Origin: Candidatus Naiadarchaeum limnaeum
Lineage (GTDB): Archaea > Undinarchaeota > Undinarchaeia > Undinarchaeales > Naiadarchaeaceae
Direction: 5' to 3'
Assembly (NCBI GenBank): GCA_014189685.1
Contig: DVAB01000012.1
Span: forward strand, 1 to 25,738
DNA length: 25,738 bases
Each line of letters begins with the position of its first letter. Positions within the stretch are counted from its first letter, which is position 1. The position numbers and the translations under genes are program-made. Positions 7,182-14,544 of this stretch are shown piece by piece. A model generated the notes under the pieces. That model did no database searches and was not told the origin of the DNA. It worked only from the letters and a program-made list of their open reading frames with translations.

Positions 7182-8132
7182 ATGACAAAATTTTTTATTA
7201 CAGGGGGAGCGGGATTTATAGGGAGCCATCTAGTTGATGAGCTAATATCAAACCACGAGAATAGTATAGTTGTTTATGATGACTTGAGCAGTGGAAAAAG
7301 GGAATGTATAAAACACCATTTTTTGAAAAAAAACTTTCGTTTTGTTAAAGGAGATTTGTTAGATTTAAAAAAACTCAAAAAAGCGGCGAGGGGGAGCGAG
7401 TTTGTTTACCATCTAGCTGCAAATCCTGACATCCAATATGGAATAAAAAACACAAAAACAGACCTGGAGCAAAATACAATCGCAACCTACAACATTTTAG
7501 AGGCAATGCGACTCAACAAAATTGAGAAAATTGCCTTCGCCTCAACATCCGCCATTTATGGAGAACCAAAAATTTTTCCCACTCCAGAGGACTATGGGCC
7601 TTTATTGCCAATTTCACTCTATGGGGCAAGCAAATTGGCTTGCGAATCTTTAGTAACAGCCTATTGCGGAACTTTTGGTTTTCAATCTTGGATTTTAAGA
7701 TTTGCTAATATTATTGGGCCGCGCTCAACGCATGGGGTTATATTTGATTTTATAAGCAAACTAAAGAAAAATAAAAATGAACTTGAAATTTTAGGGGATG
7801 GTAACCAAAAAAAGTCTTATTTGCATGTTTACGATCTAATCGAGGGGATGCAATTTGCTATTGAAAACAGTAACAATAGTGTGAATGTTTTTAATTTGGG
7901 AAGTGATGATCAAATAATTGTTAAGGAAATTGCAAATATTTTAATAAAAGAGATGAATTTGAAAAATGTAAAGTATAATTTCACCGGCGGGAAAAGAGGG
8001 TGGCCAGGGGATGTTACTTTTATGCAGTTGGCCATTGAGAAAATAAATAGGCTAGGGTGGAGAGCAAAGCACAATAGCAGGGAAGCAGTTGAGAAAACTG
8101 TTTCTAGTTTGATAAATCAAAATGCGCCGTAG
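7182..8132 (+). CDS. NAD-dependent sugar epimerase/dehydratase (extended SDR)
   Basis: 316 residues. The N-terminal Rossmann fold has GGAGFIGSHL (8-17) and an acidic DD at the end of the second strand (33-34), favouring NAD. The catalytic triad region is FASTSAIYG (S123) with YGASK (Y147, K151). The C-terminal half has the substrate-domain pattern RFANIIGP and KSYLHVYDLIEGM. It is closest in look to the UDP-glucose 4-epimerase/GalE-like group, but dehydratase or 4-epimerase specificity cannot be separated by eye. It is the last gene of the plus-strand glycan run and overlaps the convergent GT2 gene by 16 bp. Confidence 0.88.
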   Translation: MTKFFITGGAGFIGSHLVDELISNHENSIVVYDDLSSGKRECIKHHFLKKNFRFVKGDLLDLKKLKKAARGSEFVYHLAANPDIQYGIKNTKTDLEQNTIATYNILEAMRLNKIEKIAFASTSAIYGEPKIFPTPEDYGPLLPISLYGASKLACESLVTAYCGTFGFQSWILRFANIIGPRSTHGVIFDFISKLKKNKNELEILGDGNQKKSYLHVYDLIEGMQFAIENSNNSVNVFNLGSDDQIIVKEIANILIKEMNLKNVKYNFTGGKRGWPGDVTFMQLAIEKINRLGWRAKHNSREAVEKTVSSLINQNAP

Positions 8133-8818
8133 CTGTGTTTTTGTGTGGGCTTTAAGCCAGCAAATATACGGAAGCCGTCGTATAAAAATCTAAAGAATGT
8201 GTTGAGATACCCAAACTTTTTGAAACGTCTGCTAGATGCATAAGCTATCAACCTTGAGTGGTAAATTAATTTTCCATACTTAACTATTCGAAATGCAATC
8301 TCATAATCCTCAAGCGTAGGGATTTCTTCATTAAAGCCACCACATTTCTTTAAAATATCCTTTTTGAATGACATATGCGGCCCCATTACATTTGGAAGCT
8401 TAGTGTAATAGCAAATTTTTGCATAAACATCTGCTATTGTGAAGTTGATCCATGAGTAAATGTGCTGCTCCTGCGGCAATGTCCGCCCAGAAACACAAAC
8501 AACGCGTGTATCCTCAAATACTTTTACAGCCTTTTCTAACCAATCTTTTGCCAGAATAAGGTCAGCATCAACGTATGCAATTATATCATGAGTGGCTGCC
8601 CTTATGCCATGGTTTCTCGCATTTGCAGCGCCCTTCCCCTTTTGAAAAATAACTTTGTCTGCATATCTTTTTGCAATCTTTATAGTATTGTCTTTACTTC
8701 TGCCATCAACCACAATAACCTCATACTTATTTCGTGGCAAGGTTTGATTTTCCAAACTAAGCAGACATATCTCCAAATATTTCTCTTCATTTAATGTTGG
8801 AATCACTACTGAGATCAT
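8117..8818 (-). CDS. GT2 family glycosyltransferase
   Basis: 233 residues with a GT-A fold. It begins ISVVIPTLNEEKYLEICLLSL and continues with VIVVDGRSKDNTIKIA, then GAANARNHGIRAA and the DAD metal-binding motif in AYVDADLIL (84-86). The acceptor region includes GPHMSFKKDILKKCGGFNE followed by the acidic LEDYEIAFRI. The length is that of a single catalytic domain with no membrane helices. It is the third gene of a tight minus-strand operon, its ATG coming one base after the stop of the flavoenzyme gene. It probably transfers a sugar to a lipid-linked glycan; donor and acceptor are unknown. It resembles the GT2 at 10120-10839 (same VDGRSKD/ADGRSKD block), so an old duplication is likely. Confidence 0.9.
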   Translation of the reverse strand: MISVVIPTLNEEKYLEICLLSLENQTLPRNKYEVIVVDGRSKDNTIKIAKRYADKVIFQKGKGAANARNHGIRAATHDIIAYVDADLILAKDWLEKAVKVFEDTRVVCVSGRTLPQEQHIYSWINFTIADVYAKICYYTKLPNVMGPHMSFKKDILKKCGGFNEEIPTLEDYEIAFRIVKYGKLIYHSRLIAYASSRRFKKFGYLNTFFRFLYDGFRIFAGLKPTQKHSYGAF

Positions 8819-8819
8819 T

Positions 8820-10112
8820 TTAGCTTAGCAATTTCTTTGACAAATCCAGTGCCCCCCTCACACATGCATCCGTATTTATATATTTGAACTCTGCAAACCT
8901 TCCAAGCGAGTCAATACCTAGTTTATTAAAGTAGTCCATTACTATTTTAAGATTTTTTTCATAACCCAGGGTGTAAACAACATACCCATATTTGTTGCGG
9001 CAAACTTTTTTGTAAACTATTTTATCTTTTTTTATCATATTTACTTCTTCAAGTTTTGGAATGACAAGATTAAGGATCTGTTCGTCGCTCATCTTTGCAA
9101 CACCATCTCCGGGCCTATAGGTTAGCTCAACCATTATTGAGGATTTCCCGTCTGGGGCAAGATTGGGACTGTAGTTGCTCTGAAAAACAATCCTGTGGAA
9201 GGGAATTTCATTTTGCGGAAAATACAGCCAGCTCAAATCCAGTCCATTATCATAGTCAAGGCCAAGCATTATTCCAATAACTGAGTTGTATCTTAGATTT
9301 GAGGCTGCTTTTTTGACTTCTTCTGGAACACCTTCTACTATATTTACCAAATCAAAAAGGGCAATTGTTGAAACAAGTTTATCATAAGCATGCTCTTCTT
9401 TTCCATCTGACACAAACCACTTACCGCCTTTTTTCTTAATACTCTTAATTCTAAAGTTCGTCTTTGCATTATCTCCTATTTGAGCAAGCATTGCATCTGT
9501 CATTGCTTGTATTCCCCCCTTTAGCGGGTAATAAAAATAAAGCTGGTGCGTATAACCTTCTGTTGAGATTCCTTTTGAGGATTTTATGATATCCTCAGCA
9601 GGCGGTTTTGGAACGCGCCCATCTACCCAGCTATGGGTCATCTCCTCTGCTGGAGTTTTCCAAATCTTTTCGTTATATGGGATGAGGTACTTTTCTGCAA
9701 TTCCGCTTCCAAAATTATGGTAGATCCATTCCTTAAAATTTTGTGGTGTTTTTTTAAAAGGGTTGTTCAAAAATGTTTCAAGGCATTCCTTGTTTTCCTC
9801 AGGTGGCAGATCTGAAAGCCCATTTTCAAAAGGGTATTTCACAAATTTTCCCTTATAGTAGATTTTTGTATTCCGCTTGTTTTTTATAATATTATCCCCA
9901 AGAATTTTAAGCATAATATCAAGAACTCCCTTGTCCTTGCTGAAAATTATATGCCCGCTTGCATAATCAAAAGTAAATCCGTTTTCTATAAAGCTCCTGC
10001 ACAATCCGCCACACACTGGTGTGCCTTCCAAAATCTCAAAATCTTCCTTGCCCCTTAGGAAATAGCCAAGAGCCAATCCACTTATTCCGCCGCCTAGAAT
10101 TCCTATTGTCAT
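8820..10112 (-). CDS. FAD-dependent UDP-galactopyranose mutase/protoporphyrinogen oxidase-like enzyme
   Basis: 430 residues from the ATG at 10112. The frame is open further upstream into the neighbouring gene, but the dinucleotide-binding motif GILGGGISGLALGYFL starts at residue 4 from this Met, as usual. GGLCRS at 35-40 completes the FAD-binding edge. Further on are YLIPYNEKIWKTP and YYPLKGGIQAMTDAML, typical of the amine-oxidase/UGM-like flavoproteins often labelled protoporphyrinogen oxidase in glycan loci. Flanked by two GT2 genes, it more likely interconverts a sugar nucleotide (pyranose to furanose) or modifies a lipid or sugar than makes haem. It lies 7 bp after one GT2 gene and 1 bp before the other. 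Confidence 0.8.
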   Translation of the reverse strand: MTIGILGGGISGLALGYFLRGKEDFEILEGTPVCGGLCRSFIENGFTFDYASGHIIFSKDKGVLDIMLKILGDNIIKNKRNTKIYYKGKFVKYPFENGLSDLPPEENKECLETFLNNPFKKTPQNFKEWIYHNFGSGIAEKYLIPYNEKIWKTPAEEMTHSWVDGRVPKPPAEDIIKSSKGISTEGYTHQLYFYYPLKGGIQAMTDAMLAQIGDNAKTNFRIKSIKKKGGKWFVSDGKEEHAYDKLVSTIALFDLVNIVEGVPEEVKKAASNLRYNSVIGIMLGLDYDNGLDLSWLYFPQNEIPFHRIVFQSNYSPNLAPDGKSSIMVELTYRPGDGVAKMSDEQILNLVIPKLEEVNMIKKDKIVYKKVCRNKYGYVVYTLGYEKNLKIVMDYFNKLGIDSLGRFAEFKYINTDACVRGALDLSKKLLS

Positions 10113-10119
10113 GAGTGGC

Positions 10120-10839
10120 TCACTTATAACTAAATTGATAATTAAATCTTGTGGTTTTGAATAATTTTGGAGAAACCTTGCGCCCAAGCAGCTTAAAAAT
10201 ATAGTGGTAGAGAAATGTTTTTGTTACATTTATCCTTCCGTACATTTCAAGCCTGCGCATTGAAATGAAAACTTTTTTACCATTTATAACTCTAAATTTT
10301 CCAACTTTAGAAGCGCGCTGCGCATATTCAGAATCGTCCAATAGGGGCATCGCTTCATCAAAGCCACTTATTTTATCATGCAAAGATTTCTTGACTAGAA
10401 TTGCATACGCGCCTGCGAAGGGCTTTGAGTACTGGAATGCGCGCATAACTAAGTTGAAAAGAGAAACAAGGGTCCGGTCAAGATAGTTTTCACTTAAGGG
10501 GGTTGCATAGAAGGTAGCAGCATCAAGATTTCTTTTTTCAAATTCTCTGATAGAAATTTCTAGAAACTTTTCATCAAATAAAACATCTGAATCTAAAAAA
10601 AGTATATATCTGCCTTTTGAATGATTCACGCCATTGTTTCTGCCCTTTGAGGGATGGCCTATTCCGTCAACAATTCTGCAGCCAAATTTCTTTGCTATTT
10701 GCCTTGTTTTATCTTTTGATCTTCCATCTGCAACAATAACCTCATAATTCCTATATGTTTGGTTTTTTATACAGCCAAGTAATTTGGGTAAATGTTTTTC
10801 TTCGTTTAGAGTTGGGATTATAATTGAAAGTTTTACCAT
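10120..10839 (-). CDS. GT2 family glycosyltransferase
   Basis: 239 residues with a GT-A fold: LSIIIPTLNEEKHLPKLLG, VIVADGRSKDKTRQIA, and the DSD metal site at 83-85 in ILFLDSDVLF. The C-terminal region AMPLLDDSEYAQRASKVGKF is the usual acceptor/catalytic acidic patch. There are no membrane helices and a basic C-terminus that could touch the membrane. It is the first gene of the GT2-flavoenzyme-GT2 operon. A leaderless start is set by the TATA element about 27 nt upstream, which it shares with the divergent tRNA-Leu gene. Confidence 0.9.
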   Translation of the reverse strand: MVKLSIIIPTLNEEKHLPKLLGCIKNQTYRNYEVIVADGRSKDKTRQIAKKFGCRIVDGIGHPSKGRNNGVNHSKGRYILFLDSDVLFDEKFLEISIREFEKRNLDAATFYATPLSENYLDRTLVSLFNLVMRAFQYSKPFAGAYAILVKKSLHDKISGFDEAMPLLDDSEYAQRASKVGKFRVINGKKVFISMRRLEMYGRINVTKTFLYHYIFKLLGRKVSPKLFKTTRFNYQFSYK

Positions 10840-10858
10840 GTGAAAAACATAAAGCAGT

Positions 10859-10875
10859 AGAGATAAATAAGTTTT
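10859..10875. promoter_or_regulatory. Bidirectional core promoter AGATAAATAAGTTTTC
   Basis: The element is centred about 27 nt upstream of the minus-strand GT2 ATG (10839) and about 31 nt upstream of the first base of tRNA-Leu (10897), so one TATA element seems to drive both a protein gene and a tRNA. It matches the divergent promoter at 4880-4895 at 15 of 16 bases. Confidence 0.55.
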
Positions 10876-10896
10876 CAGCCATATTATTCGAGCAAT

Positions 10897-11038
10897 GCAG
10901 GGGTACCCAAGCCTGGTCTAAGGGGTTAGGCTTAGGTCGAGCGAGTGACGGATAACAAGTGTATAAAAATAAGCCGTTGTCGCTCGCGAGATACCTAATG
11001 GCTTAGCGCCTTCGGAGGTTCAAATCCTCTCCCCTGCA
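10897..11038 (+). tRNA. tRNA-Leu (anticodon UAG) with intron
   Basis: Class II tRNA. The acceptor stem GCAGGGG/CCCCTGC is perfect. The D arm is CCC/GGG. The anticodon stem TTAGG (10926-10930) pairs with CCTAA (10994-10998). After removal of a 56-nt intron the loop is CTTAGGA, with anticodon TAG at 10933-10935, reading CUN. The long variable arm has GGC/GCC pairing, the T arm is GGAGG-TTCAAAT-CCTCT, and the discriminator is A. CCA is not encoded. The gene lies directly upstream of a small zinc-ribbon ORF. Confidence 0.95.
10937..10992 (+). other. Archaeal tRNA intron at position 37/38 with bulge-helix-bulge
   Basis: The fold places the cleavage sites in two 3-nt bulges, GG|T at the 5' site and AT|A at the 3' site, each cut after the second base. 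The inner stem CGAGCGA (10938-10944) pairs with TCGCTCG (10980-10986). The central helix CTTA/CGAG has three pairs plus an A-C mismatch, so the motif is slightly relaxed. The intron also contains GTATAAAAATA, a TATA-like stretch. Confidence 0.88.
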
Positions 11039-11049
11039 TTTCTTTAAAA

Positions 11050-11208
11050 ATGAATCAAATAAAAGTCAAATGCCCAAGTTGTAAAAGAGTTAAGAATTTT
11101 CTCCCAATGAAAGCAAATAGAGAGGTTTGGAGCACCCAATGTTTTTTCTGCGGAAAAAAATTCAAAATATATCCGAAAAATTCACCGAGCAGGGTTGTTT
11201 CACTCTGA
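11050..11208 (+). CDS. 52-residue C4 zinc-ribbon protein
   Basis: A short ORF translating to MNQIKVKCPSCKR and onward, with CPSC (C8, C11) and CFFC (C31, C34) forming a classical zinc ribbon, followed by a basic KKFKIYPK segment. The ATG lies only 11 nt after the 3' end of tRNA-Leu, so the message may be released from the tRNA precursor by 3' processing; alternatively a promoter lies within the tRNA. Its last 9 bp overlap the convergent hel308 gene. The function is unknown; small zinc ribbons of this kind in archaea often bind RNA, DNA or transcription complexes. Confidence 0.7.
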   Translation: MNQIKVKCPSCKRVKNFLPMKANREVWSTQCFFCGKKFKIYPKNSPSRVVSL

Positions 11209-13344
11209 ATATTTTTCCAGGCCAATTTTTGCCCTCTCACTTTTTATTTCCAAATTCTCAATTAGTTTTTTTGCAATTTTAACACCAACTAATTTTTCTA
11301 AAACCTCAGGCTTTGCTTTTCTCACATCTTCTATTCCTTTTATCCCTGCATTAAATAAGCGGCGCGCGCGGACGCGACCGATATCTCGAATTCTAATCAA
11401 TGGTAGTAATTCTCTTTTTACACCATACTTTAAGCGCTTTCGCAATAAATTTACTTTAGGAACTAATTTTTCTCTGCTTAGAATGAGTGCGATCTCTGCA
11501 AGAGAATACAAAAGCCAATCAGCAATATCCAATTTTGAGCGCATGGTTCCGGGCGGCATATTGTATCTGTCAAAAATAAAATCATCTGGCTTTTCATCCA
11601 TCCAATCAAAAAATATCATTGCGTTTTTAAACGCGCGAATTTGCTCGTCTTCTAAATCATATTTTTCAAATTGCTCATAGATCCCAAGCTCCTCAGAGGA
11701 GCGAACGCTTAATAACGGGCGCATTTCCGCCGTGTCTGAGAGAATTGTCAAAAGAACCAAGTCATCAACAGATTCGCGATTTAAAAGTCCAATTAAAGTA
11801 TGCGCTGTTAATGGATCTAAGTATAGCTGGGCAACTCTTAACCCAAGTTTTGTACATTTAAATCTGTTATCTTTTGAGTTATCAATAAATTTCCAGTCAA
11901 AAAGCTGGTCTAAAATTCTATCAATGATTGTTTCAAGTCCGCTTAAGTCTCTGTATTGAAAAGCATAAAAAGTTTTTTCAAAAAATTCGTATAATTCATT
12001 TTTAGTTTTTTGCATCTGTGAAATAATTCCAAGAATATGCATGCGCAGAATTGGCTCAACTCCTAATTTAGAGGTTATCTCTTCTGGGCGGCCTTCAATG
12101 TAAACGTCCCATAATTGATTGAACTCAGAATCGGATTTTGCAATTAAAACAGCTTCGCCCTCAGTATCATACTTTGGGCGGCCAGCGCGGCCGAACATTT
12201 GATGGATTTCTAAAACAGGAATTGGTTCACTTCCAAATGTGTTAAAGCGTTTGTAATCGCGAATTACAACTCTTTTTGCAGGCAAATTTACTCCAGCGGC
12301 CAAAGTTGGAGTTGCACAAATTACTTTTATTAAATTTTCTTTAAAGTTTTTCTCGATTAAATGCCTTTGTTTTGAATGAAGGCCTGCGTGGTGGAAGGCA
12401 ACTCCATTTTTTACACAATCTGCTAATCTTTGGCATTGTCTAGTTGGAGAATCAAGAACAGAAAGAATTTTTTTAGAAATTTGAAAGAGCTCTTTTTTCT
12501 CTTTTGTGTCCAAAATTTTGTAAATGTGCTCAGCTGTCTTTTCTGCTTCGCTTTCTGCACCCTTTCTTGTGTTTGCAAAAACAAGTGCTTGAGCTTTGCT
12601 ATTAACAATATCTGTTGCTAAAAGAACAGATGAGTCAATTTTTACGGATGGATTATTTAATTTATAATCCTCTTTTTCTTTAAAATCAATTTCTCCTTTC
12701 AAGTAAACTCCGCGCGAGAGTTTTATTGGTCTAAAACTAGATTCGACTAATTTTGCATTCAGCCATCTTGCGAGCTCATCTGAGTTTTCAATAGTAGCAG
12801 AGAGGGCTAAAATCTGCGCCCCTAAATCTTTAAGCTGAGTTGCAACGATTTCCAGAGCTGGGCCGCGGTTAACAGAATCTAATAGATGAATTTCATCCAA
12901 AATTACTAGAGAAATTTCTTTAATCCAATCAGCCTGATGGCGCATTAGAGAGTCCATTTTTTCAATTGTTAAAAGTAGCAAGTCGAAATTTCCAAGATTC
13001 GCCCCAGAGGAGTCAAAATCGCCTGTTGAGATTCCAATTTTGCACAAATCAGAATATTTTGTTTTGAAATCCTCATATTTTTCAGACGCAAGCGCGCGCA
13101 GAGGAACAATATAAACTGCTTTTCCCCTCTTGCTTAAAATGTGATTTAAAGCAACTAGCTCTGCAACTAGCGTTTTGCCAGAGGCAGTTGGAACACTGAG
13201 AACAAGGTTTTTTCCATCCAAAGCACCAGCTTTAATCGCCTCAGCTTGGGGGGGATATAATTCAGTAACATTATCATGCTTCTCTATTTTAGCGATAGGA
13301 AGCCTTAACTGCGAATATTTGTCTATAAGAGAGGTTAGTTTCAT
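11200..13344 (-). CDS. hel308: Hel308-type Ski2-like DNA helicase
   Basis: 714 residues, the usual Hel308 length. It has the Q-motif-like LYPPQAEAI (29-37), Walker A PTASGKT (52-58), DEIH (150-153), LSATIEN (181-187), FANTRKGAE (257-265), FHHAGLHSKQR and ATPTLAAGVNLPAKR. Motif VI is QMFGRAGRP (382-390), the QxxGRAGR form typical of Hel308. The C-terminal region carries a helix-hairpin-helix-like DIGRVRARRLFNAGI and VLEKLVGVKIAKKL. Hel308 is a 3'-5' ATP-dependent helicase acting at stalled forks and recombination intermediates, which fits the nearby RPA and RadA genes. The gene is divergent from the unknown protein at 13389 and convergent with the zinc-ribbon ORF. Confidence 0.95.
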   Translation of the reverse strand: MKLTSLIDKYSQLRLPIAKIEKHDNVTELYPPQAEAIKAGALDGKNLVLSVPTASGKTLVAELVALNHILSKRGKAVYIVPLRALASEKYEDFKTKYSDLCKIGISTGDFDSSGANLGNFDLLLLTIEKMDSLMRHQADWIKEISLVILDEIHLLDSVNRGPALEIVATQLKDLGAQILALSATIENSDELARWLNAKLVESSFRPIKLSRGVYLKGEIDFKEKEDYKLNNPSVKIDSSVLLATDIVNSKAQALVFANTRKGAESEAEKTAEHIYKILDTKEKKELFQISKKILSVLDSPTRQCQRLADCVKNGVAFHHAGLHSKQRHLIEKNFKENLIKVICATPTLAAGVNLPAKRVVIRDYKRFNTFGSEPIPVLEIHQMFGRAGRPKYDTEGEAVLIAKSDSEFNQLWDVYIEGRPEEITSKLGVEPILRMHILGIISQMQKTKNELYEFFEKTFYAFQYRDLSGLETIIDRILDQLFDWKFIDNSKDNRFKCTKLGLRVAQLYLDPLTAHTLIGLLNRESVDDLVLLTILSDTAEMRPLLSVRSSEELGIYEQFEKYDLEDEQIRAFKNAMIFFDWMDEKPDDFIFDRYNMPPGTMRSKLDIADWLLYSLAEIALILSREKLVPKVNLLRKRLKYGVKRELLPLIRIRDIGRVRARRLFNAGIKGIEDVRKAKPEVLEKLVGVKIAKKLIENLEIKSERAKIGLEKYSE

Positions 13345-13349
13345 TTGAG

Positions 13350-13360
13350 GAAACTATTTA
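13350..13360 (+). promoter_or_regulatory. Core promoter GAAACTATTTA for the gene at 13389
   Basis: The BRE-like GAAAC followed by TATTTA ends 29 nt upstream of the ATG at 13389, implying a leaderless transcript. The same 11-mer occurs at 1518-1528 with the same spacing to its start codon. On the minus strand a weaker TTAAGTA at about 13373-13379 is about 31 nt from the hel308 ATG. Confidence 0.5.
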
Positions 13361-13388
13361 TTAATCTTCGAATACTTAATTTTTTGCA

Positions 13389-13916
13389 ATGGCAATACCT
13401 ATTAAAGTAAAAGTGGAGAAAGTGCTCCCCTATACCGAATTTAATTTTGAGAATGTTGAGTGGTTGGCTAGGAATTACAGAGCATATCGAAAATACACGC
13501 AGCCACTTACAATTAGAGATGCCTTGATCCATGAGGTTGAAGAAATGTTTCTAAAATATTTTGGGGCTATTATGGCTAAGCATGAGCTAATTGAGGCTCT
13601 GAGAATAGTTGAGACTGTTTATAGTGGGGAAGACCAAATTGCTTTTTTAATAGCAATTGGAATAAGAAAAGTTGAAATTGAACCAACAGAGCGCGGCGGT
13701 AAAAAAATAGAAGGAATGAAAAATGTGCAATATTTCATTATCTATAGAAAAGAGCGAAGTGTTATAATTCTCCCCCTCATCAATAGAAATTTTTCTAACT
13801 GGGATGAGATTTTAAGTATCTTCTCTAACTTTGGGCTGCAATATAGAAGAAAAGGATTTGATGAGTTAGTTGGAAATGTCGTGATAAGAAAAGAGACTCC
13901 CAAAAAAAAGAGGTGA
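13389..13916 (+). CDS. Conserved-looking protein of unknown function, 175 residues
   Basis: I do not recognise this family. It is soluble, with mixed alpha/beta character and a strongly basic tail (ETPKKKR). The middle helices (ALIHEVEEMFLKYFGAIMAKHELIEALRI-type composition) are followed by strands such as YFIIYRKERSVIILPLI and a final GLQYRRKGFDELVGNVVIRK. No catalytic motif, signal peptide or membrane segment is seen. The start is well supported by a TATA element 29 nt upstream. It is divergent from hel308 and sits among replication/repair genes, so a nucleic-acid role is possible but unproven. It ends 5 bp before the convergent DUF2391-like gene. Confidence 0.75.
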   Translation: MAIPIKVKVEKVLPYTEFNFENVEWLARNYRAYRKYTQPLTIRDALIHEVEEMFLKYFGAIMAKHELIEALRIVETVYSGEDQIAFLIAIGIRKVEIEPTERGGKKIEGMKNVQYFIIYRKERSVIILPLINRNFSNWDEILSIFSNFGLQYRRKGFDELVGNVVIRKETPKKKR

Positions 13917-13921
13917 GAGAA

Positions 13922-14488
13922 TTATCTAATTATATCCGCAGCGCTCGCCCCAATCACTGCCGGCAATCCAATTACTAAAACTAAGCGAATTATTTCTTTT
14001 GATGGAGTAACGCCAAGTTGAATGATATTAAACAGAGTATAGATAAAAAAGACAATCAGAAGTGATAGTATATAAAAAATCAAAAATCTTTTTGGCAAGA
14101 GTTGGTGAATAATCCATTTTTCTTTTATTCTTCTGTATTGGGAGAAATATAGAACAGATGCACCTGCAATTATTGTTAAAAGAACAATAAGAGCAACATT
14201 AATTGAGGGCATATTAATAGCTGCATTTCTAACTCCCTCATGCCAGCCCATTATGCTCATCCCAAAAATCGCACCGACAATTCCGCGCGCGATATCTTTG
14301 TAAGTAAATTTTTCCGTAACTTCGGGCTTAATCTCTTTCTTTAATGATTCAATTTCCTTTTCAAACTTCCCGAGCTCAGTTTCAACATGCTTTTCCTCGC
14401 CTTTTACTCTTTTTAGTTCCTTTAATTGCTCTTGTTCAAGCTTTTTTATCTCTTCTAATTCCTTTTCTGTTTTGCCTTTTTTTGCCAT
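13922..14488 (-). CDS. DUF2391-like membrane protein with coiled-coil N-terminus
   Basis: 188 residues from the ATG at 14488. Residues 1-60 are a highly charged coiled coil (KELEEIKKLEQEQLKELKR, KFEKEIESLKKEIK), followed by four hydrophobic helices beginning DIARGIVGAIFGMSI and ending LVLVIGLPAVIGASAADII, a pattern I associate with DUF2391/TIGR02587 proteins. An upstream ATG at 14533 would add 15 residues (LRKLRFLASFVTLK). That stretch is the nucleotide element also found before the RPA gene, where it cannot be coding throughout, so it is treated as leader. The gene follows scpB on the same strand, 56 bp downstream. Function unknown. Confidence 0.72.
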   Translation of the reverse strand: MAKKGKTEKELEEIKKLEQEQLKELKRVKGEEKHVETELGKFEKEIESLKKEIKPEVTEKFTYKDIARGIVGAIFGMSIMGWHEGVRNAAINMPSINVALIVLLTIIAGASVLYFSQYRRIKEKWIIHQLLPKRFLIFYILSLLIVFFIYTLFNIIQLGVTPSKEIIRLVLVIGLPAVIGASAADIIR

Positions 14489-14526
14489 CTTGAGTGTAAC
14501 GAAAGATGCGAGGAAGCGAAGCTTCC
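14489..14526 (-). promoter_or_regulatory. Hairpin plus TTTCGTTACACTCA leader element before the DUF2391-like gene
   Basis: On the minus strand a tight hairpin GGAAGC-TTC-GCTTCC (14526 to 14512) is followed by TCGCATC and TTTCGTTACACTCAAG, which ends directly at the ATG at 14488. The order CTTCGCTT, spacer, TTCGTT(A/G)CACTCA, start codon is repeated before the RPA gene at 15407-15439. Here it sits between two genes transcribed in the same direction, so it may act at the RNA level on translation or processing. Confidence 0.5.
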
Positions 14527-14544
14527 GAAGCATGGGGACTATAG

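Noticed and set aside
8117-8132. Frameshift at the epimerase/GT2 junction
   Set aside because: Both proteins are complete; the 16-bp overlap is simply two converging genes sharing their ends.
11195-11680. 161-codon plus-strand ORF opposite the hel308 3' end
   Set aside because: Antisense shadow of the conserved C-terminal helicase domain, with no promoter or family features.
14489-14533. Fifteen-residue N-terminal extension of the DUF2391-like protein
   Set aside because: The same nucleotide element precedes RPA where it is blocked by a stop and has no start codon, so it is treated as untranslated leader.
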